64,000 bases of DNA, from contig UGGN01000001.1 in the NCBI GenBank assembly GCA_900450455.1, forward strand, positions 1,054,001 to 1,118,000. The letters run 5' to 3'. Position 1 is the stretch's first letter; each line of letters opens with the position of its first letter. Below the pieces are notes generated by a model. The model did no database searches. It saw nothing but the letters and a program-made list of their open reading frames with translations, and had not been told where the DNA came from. This document shows positions 10,405 to 18,325 of the stretch, piece after piece. The position numbers and the translations under genes were made by a program. The DNA comes from [Eubacterium] infirmum. GTDB lineage: Bacteria > Bacillota > Clostridia > Peptostreptococcales > Anaerovoracaceae.

Positions 10405-11799
10405 TTATTTTGAATCTCTGTCAACAACAGGGACAGGTGTTGGATCAACATCGTCTATATTGTTAGCATATTTCTTCAGGTCTGCAACTAAAACTCCGCT
10501 TAGTAAGAATACACCGATTACGTTAGGAATAATCATAAGTCCATTAAGTATATCTGCGATATTCCATACTGTTGCAAGCTTTACTATACATCCAACAAAT
10601 GATAATACAACGAATATAACCTTATAGTATTTTATAACTTTTGATCCCAAAAGATATTCAGCACATCTCTCGCCGTAGTATGACCATCCCAAGATAGTAG
10701 AATATGCGAATAGGGCAAGCGAAATAGCAATTACCGGTTTACCTATAGTAGGTATAAGTGAAAATGCATGGAATGTAAGTACTGTTGTATCAGTATTGCT
10801 TCCTGATGCTAAAAATTCAGGATGTGCAACTGCGGAACTTACAAGGGTTATACCTGTGAGCGCGCATATTACGACAGTATCCCAAAAAGTACCTGTCATA
10901 GATACCATAGATTGTCTTACAGGGTTTCTTGTCTTTGCAGAAGCTGCAACGATAGGTGCTGAACCCATACCTGACTCGTTTGAGAATAAGCCTCTTGCAC
11001 ATCCAAAACGCAAAGCCTTAGCAACGGTAAAGCCAAACACACCGCCTGCACCTGCTTGGAAGGAAAATGCAGATTTGAAAATGAGTGCAATTGATTCACC
11101 GAGAACGCTCCTGTTCATGAAGATAACCCACAAACATCCAAGTACATAAAAAGCTGCCATGAAAGGTATAAGTTTCTCTGTAACTTTTGTTATAGACTTT
11201 ACTCCACCAATAATTACGATAGCTGTAAGTATAGCAACAACAATGCCCGCGATTTTTTCATCGACACCAAAGTTCTGCTTAAGAGCGGTAGATATAGAAT
11301 TTGCCTGTGTAAGACATCCGATACCAAATGCAGCTATACCTCCAAATAGAGCAAACAGAACTGCAAGCCATTTCGAGTGTAATCCACGTTCAAGTGCAGT
11401 GAACGCGCCACCCATCATTCTGCCATCTTTTGTCTGTTCTCTGTACTTAACTGCCATGGCAGTTTCCATGTATTTGGTTGCCATGCCGAATACTCCTGTA
11501 ATCCACATCCAGAATACTGCACCCGGACCACCGGAAGCGACTGCGGTAGCAACGCCTATAATATTACCTGTACCAATGGTTGCAGCAAGAGCTGTGGTAA
11601 GTGCTCCGAACTGCGAAACTTCTCCTTCACCGTCAGGGTCGGGAGTTACTGAAAGTCTAATTCCTTTAAACGTATGCTTTTGAACAAATCCTGTTCTGAT
11701 GGTACAAAATATGTGTGTACCCAAAAGGATAATTATAAATGGTAATCCCCATAACCAAGCATCTAAAGTTGCAACAGAGTCCGATAAAATCTTTAACAT
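10405..11799 (-). CDS. alsT: Alanine/glycine:cation symporter (AGCS family)
   Basis: The 464-residue protein has ten to eleven hydrophobic segments and the AGCS signatures: GALTTALAATIGTGNIIGVATAV near residue 65, GGPGAVFWMW, and FGCARGLFSNESGMGSAPIVAASA near 270. The family imports alanine, glycine or sometimes glutamine with Na+ or H+. The ATG start has AAGGAGG upstream, and a promoter (TTGCAT-N16-TATAAT) lies at 11851-11878. It forms a single-gene unit. The exact substrate cannot be read from sequence; the symbol follows the Bacillus name. Confidence 0.93.
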   Translation of the reverse strand: MLKILSDSVATLDAWLWGLPFIIILLGTHIFCTIRTGFVQKHTFKGIRLSVTPDPDGEGEVSQFGALTTALAATIGTGNIIGVATAVASGGPGAVFWMWITGVFGMATKYMETAMAVKYREQTKDGRMMGGAFTALERGLHSKWLAVLFALFGGIAAFGIGCLTQANSISTALKQNFGVDEKIAGIVVAILTAIVIIGGVKSITKVTEKLIPFMAAFYVLGCLWVIFMNRSVLGESIALIFKSAFSFQAGAGGVFGFTVAKALRFGCARGLFSNESGMGSAPIVAASAKTRNPVRQSMVSMTGTFWDTVVICALTGITLVSSAVAHPEFLASGSNTDTTVLTFHAFSLIPTIGKPVIAISLALFAYSTILGWSYYGERCAEYLLGSKVIKYYKVIFVVLSFVGCIVKLATVWNIADILNGLMIIPNVIGVFLLSGVLVADLKKYANNIDDVDPTPVPVVDRDSK

Positions 11800-11850
11800 A
11801 CTATGCCTCCTTACGAATGAGAATACAACAGCTAATATTTTCTTATCTAA

Positions 11851-11878
11851 ATTATAATACTATTCTGCGTAAATGCAA
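11851..11878 (-). promoter_or_regulatory. Promoter of the alanine symporter gene
   Basis: On the minus strand TTGCAT and TATAAT are separated by 16 bases and lie about 52 bases before the ATG. TTGCAT recurs as a -35 box elsewhere in the window. Confidence 0.65.
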
Positions 11879-11993
11879 TAGCCTATGTGCAAAAATTCTG
11901 AAATATAATGGATGGGTAGGTGAATAATAAGTCATTCGAAAGTTATTTTGCAAATTCTGATTAAAGTTTTTTGTGTAAATTTGTGTAAAAAGG

Positions 11994-12022
11994 TTGACAC
12001 TGCGTTCTTGGAGTATTAATAT
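11994..12022 (+). promoter_or_regulatory. Promoter of the riboflavin-transporter leader
   Basis: TTGACA and TAATAT are separated by 17 bases, with a predicted transcript start near 12029, just ahead of the FMN riboswitch. Confidence 0.8.
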
Positions 12023-12029
12023 GATTGTG

Positions 12030-12052
12030 TTGCACAGGCAATATAAGTGCAA
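12030..12052 (+). repeat. Inverted repeat at the predicted ribU transcript start
   Basis: TTGCAC (12030-12035) and GTGCAA (12047-12052) form a perfect 6-bp inverted repeat with an 11-base centre. It could be a 5' stabilising hairpin or an operator. It lies outside the FMN aptamer. Confidence 0.45.
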
Positions 12053-12074
12053 CAGTAGATAATTGAATGCAACT

Positions 12075-12235
12075 ATCTTTGAGGCAGGTGAGAGTCCTGA
12101 CCGGTGGTATAGTCCACAAACCTTTTTAGGCCGATTCGGTGAAATTCCGAAACCGACGGTATTCCAACATTTGATATCTGATTGAGCAGTTTGTGAGCAG
12201 AGATAAATAGTTGGTTAGTCCGGATGGGAAAAGAT
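12075..12235 (+). ncRNA. FMN riboswitch (RFN element)
   Basis: The conserved core is clear. P1 is ATCTTT/AAAGAT. Next come GAGGCAGGTGAGAGTCCTGA, CCGGTGGTATAGTCCAC, GGTGAAATTCCGAAACCGAC and finally GTCCGGATGGG. A long variable stem separates the last two blocks. In known cases FMN binding ends transcription or blocks translation of riboflavin genes; here a terminator follows directly and the controlled gene is ribU. Confidence 0.96.
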
Positions 12236-12264
12236 GGAATGGATAGATATATGACTTTTTGAGT

Positions 12265-12308
12265 CGGGCATCATCAATTCCATCGATTGATGGTAGCTCG
12301 GCTTTTTT
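12265..12308 (+). terminator. Terminator of the FMN riboswitch expression platform
   Basis: CATCAAT/ATTGATG (12272-12278 with 12286-12292) sits on a lower stem CGGGC/GCTCG, followed by TTTTTT at 12303-12308. It lies between the aptamer and ribU, so FMN would be expected to favour it. Confidence 0.85.
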
Positions 12309-12370
12309 ATGTTCATTTCTTGCCAATGAACCTGAAGAAACCGAAGCAATTAATTTTGGAGGTATCTAAA

Positions 12371-13009
12371 ATGGAAAGAAATGAAAATGTAATGAATCTA
12401 AGTACAAGAAAGCATAAGGTTTTTACAACTAAGAATATGATTCTTGTCGCAATGTTCGGTGCTATTAGCATGGCTCTAATGATGGTGGATTTTCCAATTC
12501 CTATCGCACCTGCTTTTATGAAGTTCGATTTTGCAGATCTGCCTGCAATGCTCGCAACTTTCATGATGGGGCCTGTAGAGGGTATTTTGGTATGCATTGT
12601 AAAGCTGGCTCTTAAGCTTATGATTAAGGGAACGGAGACTGCTTTTGTCGGCGAACTTGCCAACCTGATTGCAGCAATAGCATACATGGTTCCTGCAGCA
12701 CTGATATATCACTTTAAGAGAACCAAAAAGGGTGCAGCTGTTGCTCTAACAGTTGGAACAATAACAGTAAGCATAGTATGTGTGCTCAGCAACCTATTCT
12801 TCATATTCCCGGCTTATTCAAAGCTATACGGAATTCCAATGGAAGCAATAATCGGAATGGGACATGCAATCAACTCGCATATCAACAGCCTGTTCTCGCT
12901 TATGATGCTATCAATCCTGCCATTTAACTTAATAAAGTTCGGCGTTGTATCGATAGTAACTTTCTTGGTGTACAAGAGACTAAAGCATCTGATTTTCAAG
13001 GATGCATAA
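12371..13009 (+). CDS. ribU: Riboflavin ECF transporter, substrate-binding (S) component
   Basis: The 212-residue membrane protein has about five to six hydrophobic segments. It carries the RibU pattern of an N-terminal ILVAMFGAISMALMM helix followed by FDFADLPAMLATFMMGPVEGILVCIVK. It binds riboflavin and works with a shared ECF module (EcfA/A'/T) that is not in this window. The ATG at 12371 has TTGGAGGT upstream. The FMN riboswitch ahead of it makes flavin transport by far the most likely role. Confidence 0.95.
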   Translation: MERNENVMNLSTRKHKVFTTKNMILVAMFGAISMALMMVDFPIPIAPAFMKFDFADLPAMLATFMMGPVEGILVCIVKLALKLMIKGTETAFVGELANLIAAIAYMVPAALIYHFKRTKKGAAVALTVGTITVSIVCVLSNLFFIFPAYSKLYGIPMEAIIGMGHAINSHINSLFSLMMLSILPFNLIKFGVVSIVTFLVYKRLKHLIFKDA

Positions 13010-13100
13010 GAGATTGTAAAATCTATAGAATACTAATAAAGCTTAAGATTGCCTCCTTTTAATCTATAGCTTTAATATAAAGACTGCAATATAAAGCACT

Positions 13101-13145
13101 AAACCGATAATGCTGACGTAACTTGCGAAGGCTTATCGGTTTTCT
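13101..13145 (+). terminator. Probable terminator of ribU
   Basis: AAACCGATAA (13101-13110) pairs with TTATCGGTTT (13133-13142). The loop is long (22 bases) and the T-run short, so it is a moderate terminator. An additional hairpin TAAAGCT...AGCTTTA lies just upstream. Confidence 0.6.
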
Positions 13146-13239
13146 AATTGGAAAAATGTGAAAACCGTAAGGTTTCTATTGTAGAAAAGTCTATAATGCT
13201 ATATTATTTAAAAGGAAAATTTATCGCACGGAGGTTTTT

Positions 13240-14508
13240 ATGAGATATAGTGAGATGACAAGAGAAGAGCTGTTAAATGAAATGAACAGTCTCGAAATAA
13301 AGTTTAAGGCGCTTAAGGAAAAGAACCTTAATCTTAACATGGCAAGAGGAAAGCCGGGAAAGCGTCAGCTCGATCTCGTAAGTGGCCTTTTAGATGTTTT
13401 AGTAGATCCGGCTGATTGTAAGCTTGGGAATACGGATATAAGAAACTATGGGGAGACTTCAGGAATGCCGGAGGCCAAAAAGTATTTTTCCGAAATTCTT
13501 GGGGTTAAGGAAAGCGAATGCTTCATAGGAGGCAACGCAAGCCTTCAGTTAATGTATATGGCAATTTGTGAGGCATTTACAAGTGGTCTTCTAAATAGTG
13601 AGAAACCATGGTTTAAGCTAGATAAGATAAAGTGGATTTGCCCTGTTCCGGGATATGACAGACACTTTAAGATAACCGAAAAGCTGGGCTTTGAGATGAT
13701 CAATATTCCTATGCTTGAGACAGGTCCGGATATGGATTTAGTCGAGGAGTTGGTAAAGGATGAAAGTGTCAAAGGTATGTGGAATGTGCCTAAGTTTTCG
13801 AATCCGCAAGGCATAATATACAGCGATGAGACAGTTAGACGATTGGCGGCGCTTAAGCCTGCGGCCAAGGATTTCATGCTCATGTGGGACAATGCCTACT
13901 GTGTCCACGAATTTGATGGAGACTATGTAGAGTTTCCGGATATAATCGGACTATGCAAGGAGTACGGGAACCCAAATATGGCTTATGAGTTTGCTTCTAC
14001 ATCAAAGGTGACTTTCCCGGGTGCCGGCATATCAGTGATGGCTGCAAGTGAGGATAATATTAAATACCTTACAAAGAGCTTCGGAGTCCAGATTATAAGC
14101 TTTGATAAGGTGAATCAGATTAGGCATGTCAGGTTCCTTAAGGATAAGGCGAATACTCTAGCTTTGATGAGAGAACATGCCAAGATAATGAAGCCGAAGT
14201 TTGACACGGTTATAAAGTATTTGGAGAGGGAAATTGCTCCGCTCGGAATAGGTAGCTGGATGATTCCTAAAGGAGGATACTTTGTTAGCTATAATGCCAT
14301 GAAAAATACAGCAAAGCGTGTACTTGAGCTTGCCAAGGAGGCAGGTGTTGAGATGACGCCTGCGGGAGCGACATTCCCGTACGAAAATGATCCGGAGGAC
14401 AGTAATATTAGAATTGCACCTTCGCTTCCACCGGTCGAGGAACTTGAAGATGCTATGGATGTTTTCTGTGTTTGCGCAAGGCTTGCAGCATTAGAAAAAC
14501 TAATATAA
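13240..14508 (+). CDS. Aminotransferase, subgroup Ic aspartate aminotransferase-like
   Basis: The 422-residue PLP enzyme has an N-terminal arm (NLNMARGKPGKRQLDLVSGLL) and YGETSGMPEAKKYFSEILGV. The pyridine-contacting Asp lies in LMWDNAYCVHEF, and the Schiff-base lysine in FASTSKVTFPGAGIS. This pattern belongs to the Asp_aminotransf family (type Ic), whose studied members transaminate aspartate and 2-oxoglutarate. Substrate specificity is inferred from family only. The ATG start has GGAGG six bases upstream. It is monocistronic or leads into the damaged psiE-like gene 27 bases downstream. Confidence 0.88.
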   Translation: MRYSEMTREELLNEMNSLEIKFKALKEKNLNLNMARGKPGKRQLDLVSGLLDVLVDPADCKLGNTDIRNYGETSGMPEAKKYFSEILGVKESECFIGGNASLQLMYMAICEAFTSGLLNSEKPWFKLDKIKWICPVPGYDRHFKITEKLGFEMINIPMLETGPDMDLVEELVKDESVKGMWNVPKFSNPQGIIYSDETVRRLAALKPAAKDFMLMWDNAYCVHEFDGDYVEFPDIIGLCKEYGNPNMAYEFASTSKVTFPGAGISVMAASEDNIKYLTKSFGVQIISFDKVNQIRHVRFLKDKANTLALMREHAKIMKPKFDTVIKYLEREIAPLGIGSWMIPKGGYFVSYNAMKNTAKRVLELAKEAGVEMTPAGATFPYENDPEDSNIRIAPSLPPVEELEDAMDVFCVCARLAALEKLI

Positions 14509-14535
14509 TATTTTATCGAATTTGAGAGGAGTATA

Positions 14536-14982
14536 ATGAATTACAAACAAGTAAGATCAAAGTTTGATATACTTATTACAAAGGTATCGTCTTTTGTATA
14601 GGTTCTTGCGGCAATTATAATAGTAATTGTAGCAGCGGGAATGCTTATAAGAATTTGCCTAGGTCTGATAACAGACGGGGGTTTAACGAAGATAACTACA
14701 GATGAGTTTAACAGTTTGCTTAGCGACCTTCTGGTAGTATCTGTAGGTATAGAGTTTGTAAAACTCTTGATAAGACACAGACTTGAGGATGTAATAGATG
14801 TTATGATGCTAGCTATTGCAAGACAGATGGTGGTTGAACATTTATCAATGCTTTCAATGCTTATAGCAGTTGCTGCAATTGGAGTGCTGTTTGCAATAAG
14901 AAGGTTCTTGTTCACTTGCAGCGGTTTGCCTGTAATTAATAAGAAGAAATCAAAAAAGCTTGAGGAAGAACAAGAAAAATAA
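14536..14982 (+). pseudogene. PsiE-like membrane protein gene interrupted by an in-frame TAG
   Basis: The frame from the ATG at 14536 (GAGAGGAG upstream) reads MNYKQVRSKFDILITKVSSFV. It hits TAG at codon 22 (14599-14601) and continues without a break for 126 more codons. The downstream part has about three to four membrane helices and the PsiE-like pattern LLSDLLVVSVGIEFVKLLIRH...IDVMMLAIARQMVV. Both sides of the TAG read as parts of one protein, since the first helix (VLAAIIIVIVAAGMLI) begins right after it. A single base change from GAG or CAG would restore it. A shorter product from the ATG at 14641 would lose the first helix. Other genes here use TAG as a normal stop (for example 8813 and 27345), so stop-codon reassignment is unlikely. 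It may be a recent pseudogene or a sequencing error. Confidence 0.75.
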
Positions 14983-15003
14983 GCGTAATCGTAATAAAGA
15001 TAG

Positions 15004-15036
15004 GGCCTGACAGCAAAGAAGCTACAGGCCTTTTTT
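15004..15036 (+). terminator. Intrinsic terminator
   Basis: GGCCTG (15004-15009) pairs with CAGGCC (15025-15030), with an inner AGC/GCT pair, then TTTTTT. It ends the plus-strand unit; the converging alaX-type gene stops at 15040. Confidence 0.85.
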
Positions 15037-15039
15037 GTT

Positions 15040-16236
15040 CTATTCATTTATATTATCAATAAATTTCACAGCCTTTTCAGCACTAGGAAAGACAGCGCGT
15101 GCAAAGTTCCTGCCGCCTCCTCCTTTGCCGTCAAGTTTAGGTGCATTTTCTTTTACCAGTTTTCCGCAGTCGATACTGTTTGAAAATAGAAATACCGTGT
15201 TTGTAAGGTCGTCGATGAGGCAAAGTGTATTGTTTATTTCAGGGCTTAGTGCGTTTCCTATCTCCATTATATCGTTAGAATCAAGGCAGCTGTAGTGCCT
15301 AACTCTGTCGCTACATTCTCTTAAATCTGCAATCTCTCTCTTTATGAGTTCTTTACTCAGGTGGTAGAGTCTGTCCTTTACCTGTTTAGCTTTTTCTTTT
15401 TGTATCTCATACTTTGATATAAGGTTTGTATAGCTTGCAGATAAGTCGTTTTCAAGCTTCGTCATTATATCAAAGCGCATATCGTAGTGGGCGAGAGCCC
15501 TTTGTCCGGCTTCAAAGAAGATGCGAAACATACCCTTGTTTGGTTCAATTTTGTAAATCTTGACCATTCCAACTTGACCGGCAGTTGAAGGGTGAGTTCC
15601 GCAGCAGGCAACGGAGTCTGCAGGATTTGAAATATCCCCGATAGTAACAATGGATATATCCTTTTCCAGGTTCAAAGCCTTCCTAAGAGGCATTTTCTCG
15701 GCCTCTGCCTTGGTATCAAAGCGATAGACTGAGACAGGTGTATTTTCCCATATAACTTTGTTTGTCTCAAGCTCTGCCTGCATGGCCATATCCCAATTGA
15801 TTTCAGTGTATCTTTCGTCAGCCTCCAAACTCATATCTATGGTCATGTAATCCTCTCCCATATGGAAACCGCGATTGACACCACCGAACAGTTTAAAGAA
15901 AATCCCGGAAAGGATGTGCTCGCCACAGTGTCTTTGCATGTTATCAAAACGTCTTCCCCAATCAATCTCAAGGCTCACCGTATCTCCGAGCTGTATGGCG
16001 CTATCGCATCCCTCCAAGATGTGGTATAGGGTATCATCTTTTTCAAAAACGTCTACTACTTTTATTCCGTTTATAGTCCCAAGGTCGCAGCTTTGACCAC
16101 CGCCGGTAGGAAAGAAAACCGTTTGATCTAAAACGATGCTGATGCTATTGTGAGCCACATTCCTATCTATACTAGAAACGATTGCTTCCGTACTACGTTT
16201 ATATACATCACTTTGAAAAAGTTTGATGGTTTTCAT
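15040..16236 (-). CDS. Alanyl-tRNA editing protein (AlaX-type with DHHA1 domain)
   Basis: The 398-residue protein is a free-standing editing domain that hydrolyses Ser- or Gly-tRNA(Ala). The Zn site is visible as H103-x3-H107 in QRHCGEHIL and C211-x3-H215 in CCGTHPS. The N-terminal part (TVFFPTGGGQSCD) matches the AlaRS second domain. The C-terminal part (about 250-398) ends in GKGGGGRNFARA, typical of the DHHA1 domain of AlaRS. Length fits the long AlaX class. The ATG start has AGAAAGG seven bases before it. Its upstream region holds the DnaA-box cluster. Confidence 0.92.
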   Translation of the reverse strand: MKTIKLFQSDVYKRSTEAIVSSIDRNVAHNSISIVLDQTVFFPTGGGQSCDLGTINGIKVVDVFEKDDTLYHILEGCDSAIQLGDTVSLEIDWGRRFDNMQRHCGEHILSGIFFKLFGGVNRGFHMGEDYMTIDMSLEADERYTEINWDMAMQAELETNKVIWENTPVSVYRFDTKAEAEKMPLRKALNLEKDISIVTIGDISNPADSVACCGTHPSTAGQVGMVKIYKIEPNKGMFRIFFEAGQRALAHYDMRFDIMTKLENDLSASYTNLISKYEIQKEKAKQVKDRLYHLSKELIKREIADLRECSDRVRHYSCLDSNDIMEIGNALSPEINNTLCLIDDLTNTVFLFSNSIDCGKLVKENAPKLDGKGGGGRNFARAVFPSAEKAVKFIDNINE

Positions 16237-16608
16237 AAAAATACCTTTCTTTTTGTCTAGATAATTTATGTTTTTCGACTGTCTGTTTTATATATTATGA
16301 ACGCTCTACCATTTTTTTCCTAAAGAACAAAACTCTTATTTTTTTAACAACAAAATCTGTGGATAACTTGCTATTGACAAATTATAAAAACAGGATACAT
16401 GTTGGAATATAGCGATTTAGCACTAATAACTTATCCACAGAGGCTAAAGGACAAAATTGTATACGATTTTTGCGTTTTCTGTGGATAAGTACCTATGTTG
16501 TTGAAAAATATGGATTTACTTATGTTGAAAACCTTTGATGGAAAAACGAACAAAGGTTGACATAAAACATATTCGAGGTATCGGACAAGTTTTTTTAAAA
16601 AAACAGTA
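16237..16608. other. Non-coding block with three perfect DnaA boxes: candidate replication origin
   Basis: Three exact copies of the 9-base DnaA box TTATCCACA lie within 131 bases: 16358-16366 (minus), 16431-16439 (plus) and 16480-16488 (minus). The block is otherwise AT-rich and has no open frame. Most genes to the left run on the minus strand and almost all to the right on the plus strand, as expected around a bidirectional origin. dnaA, dnaN, rpmH and other usual origin neighbours are not seen here. A DnaA-titration or regulatory site is the main alternative. Confidence 0.6.
16589..16604. repeat. Perfect A/T palindrome
   Basis: GTTTTTTTAAAAAAAC is a 16-base palindrome between the DnaA boxes and the stop of the minus-strand gene at 16609. 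It could act as an easily melted element next to an origin; on the minus strand it lies just downstream of that gene. Confidence 0.4.
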
Positions 16609-17859
16609 TTATCCTTTATAAAATTCTATAAACTCCCTGAAATTATCCATGCCGCTATCGATGAATGGACCGATGATTTTATCATCAAATTTGAACCTCT
16701 CGACATTACCAATATTACCGTTTTTACTAAAGCAGTCCGATAATAAAAGTGCTTTTGCAATTATATCTGTATCACTAGGATCAGCTGAGCAAACTATCGC
16801 TTCCTTTTCGTCGATAAAGAAGACGCTTCCGATGAGATCGGCATCGAGTCTATAGTGAGGACTGCACACATGGTCATTGTTATTCCTATATATCATGTAG
16901 AGCATGCCATTTTCGTGTGAGTGGGAGTTCACTGTGTGAAATGTCTTGCTAACAAGTTTGGAAAACTCTTCTTGGGTGCAACTACATTCGGCGGTTAGAA
17001 CATAGTCTATACGGCGAAGTTGCATAGCAGACTCCCATACAGTTATTTCCATGCAGGAAATGACTGTTGCGGATTTAACCACATCCTTTACAACTCGAAC
17101 CTCACTTACAATGAGAAAAAAATTTCCATCGTCTTCCACCAGTGACTTACACAAGTACTTCCGGGGACCAATTTTTTCAATATCATTCTTGAAAAGTGTT
17201 GATGGGTTATTTATCTTAAGCCCACGTGAGAATTTATCATATTGCGAAGTTTCGGTGCCTGTGTTATCGAGGAAACACTCGGAACATAGTATGCTGAGAG
17301 GGGTATTGTCCTTGCCTACGCAGCGCATGATGAAGTAGTTGACCAGCTCATTATCTGATCTGAGCTTAATGCATACCTTTGATAGGGCAGATCTATATAC
17401 TTCTGTATCTTCGTCAGCATCCTTTATTGCCTCGCGAAACTGCATGTAGTCCTCAGGAAATTCGACACCATATTCTTCGTTGATTCTATCTGCAGCTGCG
17501 ATGAGTGCCCAGCTTTCTTCGGCAGTTATATCTACCCATTCGCCACCGAGAGCGCCGAACATAGTGTCTGCGTGTGATTCGATTTCCTCTTCGGAATCCG
17601 TAAAGAGTCCCACGTAATCAGCAACTCCGTACTCCTCATAGTCGAGGATAAAGAGCTGCGTAAAACGGTGCCCCAGCATATTATATGAAAGCATCAGCCC
17701 TACTACTCCCATGAGTCTGGTATTTGTCGCTTTTATCTCAAAGCAACTATTTTTGAGCGATGCCCTGAGCTCATCAATTAAAGTAGGAGACTTTGTTTTC
17801 AAACCACCTTCAATGACGGAAAATCTGGATTGTTTACTGTTTATATTATCTCTTTTCAA
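16609..17859 (-). CDS. Unknown protein, 416 residues
   Basis: I do not recognise this protein. It appears soluble and acidic, without a signal peptide or clear membrane helix. Recognisable stretches are LMGVVGLMLSYNMLGHRF near residue 50 and a run of acidic residues (TDSEEEIESHAD) near 90. A middle segment has several cysteines (SILCSECFLDNTG). A C-terminal half looks like mixed alpha/beta. The start is TTG with AGAGGT five bases upstream, and a promoter (TTGCAT-N17-TATAAT) lies at 17883-17911. It is a single gene between the DnaA-box block and the cobalamin riboswitch. Confidence 0.7.
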   Translation of the reverse strand: MKRDNINSKQSRFSVIEGGLKTKSPTLIDELRASLKNSCFEIKATNTRLMGVVGLMLSYNMLGHRFTQLFILDYEEYGVADYVGLFTDSEEEIESHADTMFGALGGEWVDITAEESWALIAAADRINEEYGVEFPEDYMQFREAIKDADEDTEVYRSALSKVCIKLRSDNELVNYFIMRCVGKDNTPLSILCSECFLDNTGTETSQYDKFSRGLKINNPSTLFKNDIEKIGPRKYLCKSLVEDDGNFFLIVSEVRVVKDVVKSATVISCMEITVWESAMQLRRIDYVLTAECSCTQEEFSKLVSKTFHTVNSHSHENGMLYMIYRNNNDHVCSPHYRLDADLIGSVFFIDEKEAIVCSADPSDTDIIAKALLLSDCFSKNGNIGNVERFKFDDKIIGPFIDSGMDNFREFIEFYKG

Positions 17860-17882
17860 AAAATACCTCTTGTTTTTATATA

Positions 17883-17911
17883 ATTATAATCGCTTAAAGG
17901 TCAAAATGCAA
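17883..17911 (-). promoter_or_regulatory. Promoter of the unknown 416-residue protein gene
   Basis: On the minus strand TTGCAT-N17-TATAAT lies about 24 bases before the TTG start, giving a very short leader. Confidence 0.6.
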
Positions 17912-17982
17912 AGGAGGAATGTAGTTTAAAATCAAGTGTTAAATATAAAAGAAAATCAAGCAGTAATATAGAAAATACAGGT

Positions 17983-18011
17983 TTGACCGACATTGTGAAT
18001 TATGATAAAAT
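17983..18011 (+). promoter_or_regulatory. Promoter of the cobalamin-riboswitch transcript
   Basis: TTGACC-N17-TAAAAT precedes the riboswitch. The -10 region lies within the palindrome GATAAAATTTTATC (18004-18017). Confidence 0.6.
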
Positions 18012-18049
18012 TTTATCGATGTATATTGTGAGTTCTATCATTAAGGGTT

Positions 18050-18250
18050 TGAGATTGTACCTTAATACTTGATAGCTAAGAGGGAACTCGGTGTAAATCC
18101 GAGACGGATTCCGCCACTGTAAATGAAGAGCAGCATTGGGCAAGCGCAACCATTGGATTTATCCGAGAAGGTTAATGCTGTATTGAGGCATAAGTCAGGA
18201 GACCTGCTCATAATACGGACGAAAGTGTAGGAAAGCACGGAGTCTATCTT
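18050..18250 (+). ncRNA. Cobalamin (B12) riboswitch
   Basis: The conserved core AGGGAACTCGGTGTAAATCC, followed by GACGGATTCCGCCACTGTAA, lies at about 18079-18123. The B12 box AAGTCAGGAGACCTGC lies at 18192-18207. An upstream stem TTAAGG/CCTTAA matches the P2 region. The boundaries are approximate. A terminator follows, so bound cobalamin would be expected to stop transcription of the downstream surface-protein gene. Confidence 0.95.
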
Positions 18251-18265
18251 TTTGCAGAAAAAACG

Positions 18266-18300
18266 GACTGCAGTTGTTTATATGTGCTGCGGTCTATTTT
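18266..18300 (+). terminator. Terminator of the cobalamin riboswitch
   Basis: GACTGCAG (18266-18273) pairs with CTGCGGTC (18287-18294) with one G-T pair, then TATTTTATT. It lies 26 bases before the start codon. Confidence 0.75.
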
Positions 18301-18325
18301 ATTGCAGCGGAAAGGATTTTTATAG

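Noticed and set aside
11159..11683. 174-codon plus-strand frame inside the symporter gene
   Set aside because: It is antisense to a well-conserved AGCS transporter and lacks a ribosome site.
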